Made by a program: the position numbers and the translations under genes. Below are positions 50,369 to 57,683 of a DNA stretch of 64,000 bases, in pieces. Numbering within the stretch: the stretch's first letter is position 1; every line of letters starts with the position of its first letter. The notes beneath the pieces are model-generated. The model ran no database searches. It saw only the letters and a list, made by a program, of their open reading frames with translations, and had not been told where the DNA came from. This DNA is from Edaphobacter lichenicola (lineage in GTDB: Bacteria; Acidobacteriota; Terriglobia; Terriglobales; Acidobacteriaceae), in NCBI RefSeq assembly GCF_014201315.1, contig NZ_JACHDY010000006.1, positions 186,001-250,000 of the forward strand, given 5' to 3'.

Positions 50369-51655
50369 ATGGCACTTGCGTTAGAGCGGGTAAGAAGGAC
50401 GCGGTTGTCTCTGCATGGTTTGGGCGTCGTCTGCGGATTGACGGCGGGCGTTTGGCTGGGGGCGGCGGAAGCTCCCACGAAGCTTGTGAATGCGGGGTTC
50501 TCGCCGTTTGCTATCTCTCTGTGTATGGTTGCTGGGGTGTTCACGGCGCGGTGGACGTTTCCCACGCTGCTGAAAGGGACGGGGTATGTCTTCGAGGATC
50601 TGTCGGAGAGGAAGCATCTGATTGTCTGGGCGCTGCTGGCAGGCGCGCTGTGGGCGGTCGCAAATACTTTGACTGTCTTTGCGATTCGAGATGTTGGGTT
50701 GGCGGTGGCGTTTCCGATGTGGAATGCGAACTCGCTGATTGGATTGTTCTGGGGACGAGTTCTGTTTCGTGAGTTGGAGGGGGCGAGCCGAGGGAATACT
50801 GCAAAGGTGGTGCTGGGCGCGATTGCGATCGTGATTGCTGCGGTGATGCTGGGGTTCAGCACGATCCACGGCGGGGCGGTAGGGAGTCATGCTCTTCGCG
50901 GAATCGTTGCGGCGTTGGGCGCAAGTTTGATGTGGGGGACGATGTATGTTCCGTATCGCAAGGCTTATCTGAGCGGGATGAATCCTCTGTCGTTCGTGAC
51001 GGTGTTTACGGTGGGAGAGCTGGGAACGGTGCTGGCGTTGACGCTGGCTCTGGATGGCGGGTTGCACTCGTCGGCGTTCCAACTGTTCCATATGCCGGGG
51101 GTTTTGTTCTGGCTTTTTCTGGGTGGGTTCGTCTGGGTGGTGGGCGATCTGTTCCAGCAGTTCGCGGCGAAGTATCTGGGGATTGGGCGCGGGATCCCGC
51201 TCTCGAATACGAATCAGCTTTGGGGACTTGCGTGGGGCGCGTTGGTGTTTGGCGAGCTGGCGAAGGCTGATCGGCAGCACAGGTGGATGGTCATTGGATG
51301 GTCCATAATCATGATCCTTGGTGCACTCGCGATCAGCACGGCGGTTGCTTCAGCGAAGGAGCAAAGCTCAACGAATGAGGCGGTGCTGCGAGAGTGCAAT
51401 CGGTATGGCCTGGACTATCAGCGAACGATGATGGCGCAGGCGGGAGATGAGTTGGGCCGGAGAGATGGGCGGCGTCGCTGGTGGGATTATCTGATCGTTG
51501 TGACGGCCAGTGCAGTCTTTGTCACGCTGGGAGTTCGCGCAGTGGTGCCGCCGCTGACGATGGACCTTGGCTGGGTCGTGATTCTGATCGCGGTTCTGCT
51601 GGTTAGTCTCCTTGTTGGAGGATGGAGTCTTTGGCGGCGGACGCAATTCAGCTAG
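50369..51655 (+). CDS. GRP/RhaT-type sugar transporter
   Basis: A 428-residue protein with about ten transmembrane helices and two internal repeats of the drug/metabolite transporter fold. The pattern VAFPMWNANSLIGLFWGRVL and LGIGRGIPLSNTNQLWGLAW (a repeated Asn-rich helix) is typical of glucose/ribose porter (GRP) and rhamnose-proton symporter families. A hydrophilic loop of about 50 residues precedes the last two helices. GAGGGAG lies before the ATG. Divergent from GH89, it probably imports the released sugar; specificity is unknown. Confidence 0.82.
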   Translation: MALALERVRRTRLSLHGLGVVCGLTAGVWLGAAEAPTKLVNAGFSPFAISLCMVAGVFTARWTFPTLLKGTGYVFEDLSERKHLIVWALLAGALWAVANTLTVFAIRDVGLAVAFPMWNANSLIGLFWGRVLFRELEGASRGNTAKVVLGAIAIVIAAVMLGFSTIHGGAVGSHALRGIVAALGASLMWGTMYVPYRKAYLSGMNPLSFVTVFTVGELGTVLALTLALDGGLHSSAFQLFHMPGVLFWLFLGGFVWVVGDLFQQFAAKYLGIGRGIPLSNTNQLWGLAWGALVFGELAKADRQHRWMVIGWSIIMILGALAISTAVASAKEQSSTNEAVLRECNRYGLDYQRTMMAQAGDELGRRDGRRRWWDYLIVVTASAVFVTLGVRAVVPPLTMDLGWVVILIAVLLVSLLVGGWSLWRRTQFS

Positions 51656-51769
51656 GGCCTCTGGATGCATGGTCGAATAAACAAGGGGCGCGCGCGAGTT
51701 ATTTGAACTCTCATGCGCCACGATGCTGATGCATAGCTGGTCATGTCTTGGGATTCACTTCTTGGGAGT

Positions 51770-52411
51770 TCACTTCTGCATTCGATCTTTATGGAATGGG
51801 GCCAGGCGCGAATTTAGATAGGCTGCGAGAGCGACCTTGTATTCCTTGACCAGTTCTTCTCGCTCTTTGGAGTTGGTTTCTGCATAGAGCTTGTTCATGC
51901 TCTTGATGATGCCTAGAGCGACGTTCGCCATTCGGAATGCCACTTCCTGCGAGATGGCAGGTTTTTTGCTTCGGAATACCTTAGCGATTCGCTCCCGTAA
52001 GCGGTTTCTTGCTTCCTGGCTACGCTTGTATTTCACAGGAGCGTCGAGGATTGCAAAGTAGGCCGGGTGTTCCTCTACGAAATCTGTCGTCAGCTCGACA
52101 AACCGATGGGCTATTTGCTCGGCCGACATCTCCGCCACAGTCTCCTCGTTGAGGTGCGCCCAGCGCTCCTCCATCTCTGCGACGTATTGGCTCCGAAGTG
52201 CCAGGACGATGGCCGGCTTGTTGGGAAAGTACTGATAGACCGTTCCGATGGATGCATTGGCTCGGTCGGCGATCTCTGTCATGGTGGCGGCGTCGTAGCC
52301 AACTTCAGCCAACAAAGACGCAGCGGCATCGAGCAACTGTGCGACCCGCCGTTCGCCCCGCTCCTGCTGGGGAGCCCGCCTTGGGCTTGACATTGTTGAG
52401 GACATGCTCAT
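51770..52411 (-). CDS. TetR family transcriptional regulator
   Basis: A 213-residue protein. The N-terminal HTH (RVAQLLDAAASLLAEVGYDA, then ADRANASIGTVYQYFPNK) is typical of TetR regulators, and the C-terminal ligand domain begins near residue 75. Three ATG codons lie in the first seven codons; I give the first. It is divergent from the isochorismatase-fold gene, with a palindrome between them, so it likely controls that operon and the MFS exporter in it. Confidence 0.88.
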   Translation of the reverse strand: MSMSSTMSSPRRAPQQERGERRVAQLLDAAASLLAEVGYDAATMTEIADRANASIGTVYQYFPNKPAIVLALRSQYVAEMEERWAHLNEETVAEMSAEQIAHRFVELTTDFVEEHPAYFAILDAPVKYKRSQEARNRLRERIAKVFRSKKPAISQEVAFRMANVALGIIKSMNKLYAETNSKEREELVKEYKVALAAYLNSRLAPFHKDRMQK

Positions 52412-52432
52412 ATTCTAACTCTGGGAAGAAAT

Positions 52433-52446
52433 TGAGGGTATCCTCA
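52433..52446. promoter_or_regulatory. Inverted repeat TGAGG-GTAT-CCTCA, candidate TetR operator
   Basis: A perfect 5-bp inverted repeat with a 4-bp spacer in the 128-bp divergent region between the TetR gene and the isochorismatase-fold gene. Position fits autoregulation. The arms are short, so chance cannot be excluded. Confidence 0.35.
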
Positions 52447-52539
52447 TGTTTAAGGTGTATCGATCTGCTCTCAATCTTCGATCAAGCACTCATGCTGGTT
52501 GATCCTAACGATAGTCCGAATCAACGGAAGGAGAACACC

Positions 52540-53103
52540 ATGGCGATAACCTCGCTTGACCCGAAGACTGCTCTCGTTATCATCGATCTGCAGAACGGCA
52601 TCGTTGCGATGCCTACAGCGCATCCCGTGGGAGAGGTCGTGAAGCAAGCCAGCGCGTTAGCAGGCGCGTTCCGTCGGTATGATCTGCCGGTAGTGCTTGT
52701 CAACGTCTCTGCCGGAGCACCTGGCCGGACGGAACAGGCTCCGAGGGTTCGTGAGTTTCCTGCCGGATGGACCGATCTGGTTCCTGAGTTGAATCAGCAG
52801 CCTGAGGACCATGCCGTGACGAAGCGGACCTGGGGAGCGTTTACGGGCACTGGCCTTGAGGAGCGTCTGAAGAAGCTGGGCGTCACGCAGGTTGTCATCG
52901 TCGGCGTCGCAACTAGTTCCGGTGTTGAGTCAACGGCCCGCCAGGCGCACGAGTGCGGCTTCAATGTCACCCTCGCCGTTGACGCTATGACAGATTTTAA
53001 CCTCGATGCTCATACCAACAGCATCATGCGGATCTTTCCGCGTTTGGGCGAAACGGGCACGACTCGGGAGATTCTTGATCGCCTCGACGACAGCCGCGCG
53101 TGA
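52540..53103 (+). CDS. Isochorismatase-fold hydrolase lacking the catalytic Cys
   Basis: A 187-residue protein. The first catalytic residue is Asp in ALVIIDLQNG (about 17) and the Lys is in AVTKRTWGAF (about 95). At the place of the usual nucleophilic Cys (pattern GVAT-x-x-C-V) it reads GVATSSGVESTARQA, with Gly. True isochorismatases such as PhzD also lack the Cys and act by water attack on a vinyl ether, so it may not be a Cys-type amidase. ATG at 52540 with GGAAGGAG upstream. Likely first gene of an operon with the small membrane protein and the MFS exporter. Confidence 0.85.
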   Translation: MAITSLDPKTALVIIDLQNGIVAMPTAHPVGEVVKQASALAGAFRRYDLPVVLVNVSAGAPGRTEQAPRVREFPAGWTDLVPELNQQPEDHAVTKRTWGAFTGTGLEERLKKLGVTQVVIVGVATSSGVESTARQAHECGFNVTLAVDAMTDFNLDAHTNSIMRIFPRLGETGTTREILDRLDDSRA

Positions 53104-53137
53104 CAGCGAGGTTTAACGAAAGAGGAGGGTTTGACAA

Positions 53138-53467
53138 ATGGAATGGAATCACTCTGCAGCTTATCTGTTTGGGGGCGTTTTTCTCACAAACTCTATTCCG
53201 CATTTTGTGAGCGGTGTGATGGGGCGTCCCTTTCAAAGCCCATTTGCTAAACCGCCTGGTCAAGGGCTTTCTTCTTCTACCGTGAACGTGCTTTGGGGAT
53301 TTTTTAACCTGGTGGTTGGCTATGTTCTGATATGCCGTGTCGGCAGCTTCAGTTTGCGAGCTACGGATCATGTTGTTTCGTTGGGATTGGGCATTCTTCT
53401 GATGAGCATGATCATGGCACGCAGCTTCGGACGGTTCCACGGCGGCAACTCTCCTGGGAACTCATGA
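53138..53467 (+). CDS. Small membrane protein, uncharacterised
   Basis: A 109-residue protein with three hydrophobic segments (about 7-26, 50-67 and 79-96) and a conserved-looking NSIPHFVSGVMGRPFQSPFA. I know no family name. AGGAGG lies before the ATG. Its stop overlaps the MFS start by 4 bp (ATGA), so it is a genuine cistron of the operon. Confidence 0.72.
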   Translation: MEWNHSAAYLFGGVFLTNSIPHFVSGVMGRPFQSPFAKPPGQGLSSSTVNVLWGFFNLVVGYVLICRVGSFSLRATDHVVSLGLGILLMSMIMARSFGRFHGGNSPGNS

Positions 53468-54744
53468 GCAGTCCGATGAAAGGCACCTTCCGTTCGCTGA
53501 ATAGCTTCAACTATCGAGTGTGGACTGGCGGGGCGCTAATCTCTAACGTTGGAACGTGGATGCAGCGCACCGCGCAGGATTGGATCGTCCTCACGCAGCT
53601 GACCCACCACAATGCGACCGCTGTCGGTGTGGTCATGGCGCTCCAGTTCGGCCCGCAGGTGCTCTTATTGCCGCTGACTGGTTTTGCCGCGGATCATCTC
53701 GATCGGCGAAAGCTCCTGATCGCTACTCAGGCGGCGATGGGAGCGCTGGCCCTGGGACTGGGGATTCTTACTGTTGCTGGGATCATTCAGTTGTGGCATG
53801 TATATGTATTTGCGTTTTTGCTGGGTTGCGTGACTGCGTTCGATTCGCCGACACGTCAGAGCTTCGTCTCGGAGTTGGTCGGAGAGGCTGATTTGTCGAA
53901 TGCAGTGGGGCTAAATTCGACCTCATTTAATGCTGCGCGGATGATCGGTCCGGCCATCGCAGGCGTTCTTATCGCTGTCGTGGGCTCCGGATGGGTGTTC
54001 GTTATCAATGCGGCTTCTTTTGTCGCCGTGCTTTGCTCGCTAAGCCTCCTTCGCGTGGGGGAACTTCATCGCGAGGCGAGAGCCGTCCGCAAACGTGGGA
54101 GCCTCATCGAAGGGTTTCGTTACGTTTGGAAGAGGCCCGATCTAAAGGCTATTTTTCTCATGCTTTTTTTGGTTGGTACGTTCGGAATCAACTTCCCGAT
54201 CTTTATCTCAACCATGTCCGTGACCGTCTTCCACGCTGAAGCGAGCCTGTACGGGCTCTTGACGTCGACTATGGCGATTGGGTCGGTTGCCGGCGCGCTT
54301 CTCGCCGCGAGACGAGAAAGACCTAACATGACGCCGTTGCTAGCAGGTGCGGCGGTCTTCGGTGTCGGCTTGGCACTAGCGGCGATCATGCCTAACTACT
54401 GGCTCTTTGGCCTCGCTCTTATCGTTATCGGAGTGTCTGCGCAGACTTTCACTACCTCGACGAACAGCTTGGTGCAACTCTCAACCGAGCCCGAGATGCG
54501 TGGACGTGTGTTGGCCATCCTTCTCGCTGTGGTCTTCGGGGGCACACCCATGGGCGCGCCGATTGTCGGCTGGATCGCTGATAGATTTGGGCCGCGTTGG
54601 GCGCTTGGCATTGGCGCTGCTTCAGGGTTTGCCGCAGCGATTGTCGGCGTCTACTATCTCGCGAAGTACCGTCATCTACGGGTGAGCTTCGACGCTGGAC
54701 GCCTTCGCTTCACCGTGGATGAAGGTAGTTTCGCTGCACGCTAA
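53464..54744 (+). CDS. MFS transporter (EntS-like exporter)
   Basis: A 426-residue protein with 12 transmembrane segments. The start (FRSLNSFNYRVWTGGALISN, then WMQRTAQDWIVLTQLT) and the loop FAADHLDRRKLLIATQ are typical of the EntS/MFS_3 group that exports siderophores or drugs. Overlap with the small membrane protein gene fixes the ATG at 53464. With the TetR gene upstream, drug or metabolite efflux is likely. Convergent with DinB. Confidence 0.88.
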   Translation: MSSPMKGTFRSLNSFNYRVWTGGALISNVGTWMQRTAQDWIVLTQLTHHNATAVGVVMALQFGPQVLLLPLTGFAADHLDRRKLLIATQAAMGALALGLGILTVAGIIQLWHVYVFAFLLGCVTAFDSPTRQSFVSELVGEADLSNAVGLNSTSFNAARMIGPAIAGVLIAVVGSGWVFVINAASFVAVLCSLSLLRVGELHREARAVRKRGSLIEGFRYVWKRPDLKAIFLMLFLVGTFGINFPIFISTMSVTVFHAEASLYGLLTSTMAIGSVAGALLAARRERPNMTPLLAGAAVFGVGLALAAIMPNYWLFGLALIVIGVSAQTFTTSTNSLVQLSTEPEMRGRVLAILLAVVFGGTPMGAPIVGWIADRFGPRWALGIGAASGFAAAIVGVYYLAKYRHLRVSFDAGRLRFTVDEGSFAAR

Positions 54745-54775
54745 AGTTGCGTTTGTTCGGGCTTATCGTTTGGAG

Positions 54776-55261
54776 TTATCTTTGCTGCGCTAGCTTTGCC
54801 TGGCCGAAGTGATATGCGAGATGTGCGGTTCTGCCGAGCAGGATGGTGAAGCGGTTGCGATGAGGTTCGAGCTTGAAGTCTTCTTCGGAGACGGCGGTGT
54901 GTCTTTGTGCCCAGTCCGAGCTTGACAAGTTCGAGAACGCTGTCCATAGGGCATCGTTGATTTCATTCCAGATTCGCTTCAGGTGTGCTCCCGTGGGGAG
55001 ATTCTGGAAGTGCCCGTCGGGATTGGAGATAAAGATCGAATCGAGTTCCGGATGGAGTCTCGGGCCTAATCCCAACAGAGGAAGGAGCGCGTCGCTGCTG
55101 GCCGCCAAGTGACCCCAGAGATAGATAAGCCTGTTCTTTCCGGGAGCGACCTGCTCGAGAAGCTGCTCCTCGGTTAGAGCGTCGAAGAGTTTCGTAGTGC
55201 GGTCAACGTTTGCCTTCCACCCGCGGAGCGCCGAGTCGATGAGCGAAGCTTCTGTGTTCAT
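54776..55261 (-). CDS. DinB-family protein
   Basis: A 161-residue four-helix protein of the DinB/DUF664 type. Metal-ligand His residues are visible: LWGHLAASSD (about 51) and the pair in GRTAHLAYHFGQAKL (about 145-150). Members are often thiol-S-transferases or of unknown function. Single gene, 31 bp from the end of the MFS gene on the opposite strand. Confidence 0.83.
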   Translation of the reverse strand: MNTEASLIDSALRGWKANVDRTTKLFDALTEEQLLEQVAPGKNRLIYLWGHLAASSDALLPLLGLGPRLHPELDSIFISNPDGHFQNLPTGAHLKRIWNEINDALWTAFSNLSSSDWAQRHTAVSEEDFKLEPHRNRFTILLGRTAHLAYHFGQAKLAQQR

Positions 55262-55347
55262 GCTGTAGTACCTCTCTTATGGAAAAAGCCAAAATAACGA
55301 TGCATTCAATCATGGATCATCTCTACTTCTGCGCTCGATCTGAGGTT

Positions 55348-55379
55348 GCCACGCTGCTTGATGCTGTCGGCAGCGTGGC
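55348..55379. terminator. Inverted repeat downstream of the first SDR gene
   Basis: A perfect 10-bp stem GCCACGCTGC/GCAGCGTGGC with a 12-base loop, 38 bp after the SDR stop (minus strand). There is no T-run, so termination is only a guess. Confidence 0.4.
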
Positions 55380-55416
55380 GTGTTCACTCAGTACTTCTCA
55401 GCTATGTGTGGTTGCG

Positions 55417-56148
55417 TTAGATCTGTGCAGTTCCGCCATCGACAAATAGCTCGATGCCGTTGACGAAACTGGAATCGTCGGAGGCGAGAAAGAGCGCAAC
55501 GGTTGCGATCTCTTCGGGGCGGCCGATTTCGCCACGCGGGATGAGCGTCTTGAAGTATTCCTTCGCGTCGGGGCCGAGCGGATCGAGAATGGGGGTGTCG
55601 ATCGTCCCTGGGCTGAGGACGTTGACACGGATTTTGCGGTCCTTGAGATCGTTGAGCCACGTGCGCGCAAAAGATCGCACCGCGGCTTTGCTGGCGCTGT
55701 AGACGCTGAAGGCTGGGAAGCCCTTGATGCTGGCGATGGAGCCGTTCATGAAGATGGAGCCGCCGTCGTTGAAAAGCGGGAGGGCCTTCTGCACGGTGAA
55801 GAGTGTGCCACGCACGTTGAGGTCGAATGTTTTATCGAAGTGCTCTTCGGTGACTTCGCCGATCTTGGCGAACTCGCCCTGGCCCGCACTGGCGAAGAGG
55901 ACGTCGATCTTTCCTTTTTCTTTTTTTACGGTCTCGTATAGGCGATCGAGGTCGGCGAGGTTTGAGGCGTCGCCCTGTACACCTGTCACATTCTTGCCGA
56001 TTGCCTTGACAGCTTCATCGAGTTTGTCCTGGCGACGGCCTGTGATGAAGACATATGCGCCTTCTTTTACGAAGAGCTTAGCGGTGGCGAGTGCCATGCC
56101 TGACGTTGCGGCGGTGATGACTGCTACTTTTCCATCGAGCTTGCCCAT
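55417..56148 (-). CDS. SDR family oxidoreductase
   Basis: A 243-residue classical short-chain dehydrogenase. The cofactor motif is [18 protein letters not shown] (TAATSGMA, a variant of TGxxxGxG). The catalytic Ser is in NGSIASIKG and the Tyr-x3-Lys in VYSASKAAV (about 152). The C-terminus [17 protein letters not shown] is typical of glucose/3-oxoacyl reductase-like SDRs. AGGAAG precedes the ATG. A second SDR lies 105 bp upstream on the same strand. Confidence 0.9.
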   Translation of the reverse strand: MGKLDGKVAVITAATSGMALATAKLFVKEGAYVFITGRRQDKLDEAVKAIGKNVTGVQGDASNLADLDRLYETVKKEKGKIDVLFASAGQGEFAKIGEVTEEHFDKTFDLNVRGTLFTVQKALPLFNDGGSIFMNGSIASIKGFPAFSVYSASKAAVRSFARTWLNDLKDRKIRVNVLSPGTIDTPILDPLGPDAKEYFKTLIPRGEIGRPEEIATVALFLASDDSSFVNGIELFVDGGTAQI

Positions 56149-56253
56149 GTGAATTCTTCCTTTCGTATTTGCTGTTCTTGTTCGCTAGAGTCGTGTGCGA
56201 GAGCCCACTCAAAACGCTTGATGCCGCTAGCGATGAGTGGGCTTTGTGCGAGG

Positions 56254-57000
56254 TTAGCGGAGACCGCCGCCGGTGATGACGCGCTCGCCGGTGATCCACT
56301 TTGCGTCGTCGGATGCAAAGAAGGTTACGACGGAGGCGATGTCGTCGACGCGGCCTGCGCGACCGAGGGGAGTTTGCGCGACGAGGGCCTTCTCGAAGTC
56401 GGATCCGATGAAGCCTGCGGATTGCGTGCCTTCGGTATCGACAATGCCGGGGTTGACGGAGTTGACGCGGATCTTACGCGGACCGAGTTCCTTTGCGAGG
56501 ACGCCGGTGATGGCGTCGAGAGCGCCCTTGGTGCCGGTGTAGACGGCGCTGTTGGGAGGGGTAATGCTGCTGACGCCAGAGCCGATGTTGATGATGCTGG
56601 CCCCTTCGCCGAGATGTTTGGACGCTGCTTGGGTGGTGAGCAAAACGCCGAGCACGTTGATGTTGAAGATCTTGTGGAACTGCTCTTCGGTTACGGTTTC
56701 GAGGGGGGAAAACTCGTAGACACCGGAGTTATTGACGAGGATGTCGAGGCGCCCGTAGTTCTTGATGGCTGCGTCGATGATGCCCTGCGCTTCTGCGGCT
56801 TTGGAGACGTCACCACCCACGGCGACGGCTTTGCCTCCGGCTGCGGTGATGGCGGAGACGACGGTGTCTGCACCAGACTTGCTGGAGGCGTAGTTGACGA
56901 CTACGGATGCACCTTCGGAGGCGAGCGACTTGGCGATGGCGGCTCCGATACCCTTGGATGCGCCAGTGACGACTGCTACTTTACCCTTGAGCTTGCTCAT
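56254..57000 (-). CDS. SDR family oxidoreductase
   Basis: A 248-residue classical SDR with the canonical motif VVTGASKGIGAAIAKSL, NNSG, catalytic Ser in GSGVSSITP and Tyr-x3-Lys in VYTGTKGAL (about 153). It ends with ITGERVITGGGLR. GAGGAA precedes the ATG. It resembles FabG-like or glucose-dehydrogenase-like enzymes; substrate unknown. Divergent from an HTH regulator gene that probably controls it and the SDR downstream. Confidence 0.92.
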   Translation of the reverse strand: MSKLKGKVAVVTGASKGIGAAIAKSLASEGASVVVNYASSKSGADTVVSAITAAGGKAVAVGGDVSKAAEAQGIIDAAIKNYGRLDILVNNSGVYEFSPLETVTEEQFHKIFNINVLGVLLTTQAASKHLGEGASIINIGSGVSSITPPNSAVYTGTKGALDAITGVLAKELGPRKIRVNSVNPGIVDTEGTQSAGFIGSDFEKALVAQTPLGRAGRVDDIASVVTFFASDDAKWITGERVITGGGLR

Positions 57001-57165
57001 GATTGGTTCCTCTTTGAGATTGCTTTATAGAAACTTGAGATTTTTGGAACTACTGTGGCTCAGTTCCGGTCTGCTGAGTAGATGGAGCCTGGTAGTTGAA
57101 AGATTCATTAGTTCCGCATTTATGCACTATTGAACAATTTGTTATTAGAGACTATCGTGGTGTTC

Positions 57166-57558
57166 ATGAGGCCCTTATTCCACCCCTCGGTCCAGGACGT
57201 GACGGTTGAAGCGATCCTTCATGCCTTGTCCGACCCTGTGCGTGTGGCGATCTATGCCGACATCGTAGGACAGGATTGTTCGCACAACTGTGTGGCGTTT
57301 TCGAATATCAGCGAGAAGCCGATACCGAAGTCAACGCTTTCTCAGCATTTCAAGATACTTCGCGAGGCCGGGCTGATTCGGGGCGAGCGTCAGGGCGTTG
57401 AGATGCACAACACGTCTCGTTGCGCGGAGATCGACAAGCGCTTTCCAGGGTTGATTGGAACTATTGTTGCGGCGCATAAGATCCAGTTGGCTGACGGTGA
57501 TCGGCAGACGAAAGCGGCTAAGGGGAACGCTGCTCGGCGGACTGTAAGAAGTAAGTAA
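57166..57558 (+). CDS. ArsR-like HTH regulator
   Basis: About 130 residues. Winged-helix motif ALSDPVRVAIYADIVGQD and recognition helix PKSTLSQHFKILREAGLIR. A DCSHNC pair of cysteines between them could sense redox state or metal, but is not the ArsR metal site. The ATG at 57166 is chosen; the frame is also open from a TTG at 57130. It ends with a basic tail (AAKGNAARRTVRSK). Divergent from the two SDR genes, which it likely represses. Confidence 0.83.
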   Translation: MRPLFHPSVQDVTVEAILHALSDPVRVAIYADIVGQDCSHNCVAFSNISEKPIPKSTLSQHFKILREAGLIRGERQGVEMHNTSRCAEIDKRFPGLIGTIVAAHKIQLADGDRQTKAAKGNAARRTVRSK

Positions 57559-57683
57559 GACGACAGCAGCAAGGGTTAGACATTCGTCGAAAACACGAGG
57601 CGAAAGCACTACGTTAGCGTCTTAGAAAAAGTAAACTGGAACTCGAATAGATCTGTATCGTCCGCTCAGGTTTCTTCTCTGAA

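Noticed and set aside
52198..52539. Upstream extension of the isochorismatase-fold protein
   Set aside because: It is antisense to the TetR gene; the ATG at 52540 has a strong ribosome site and begins the conserved fold.
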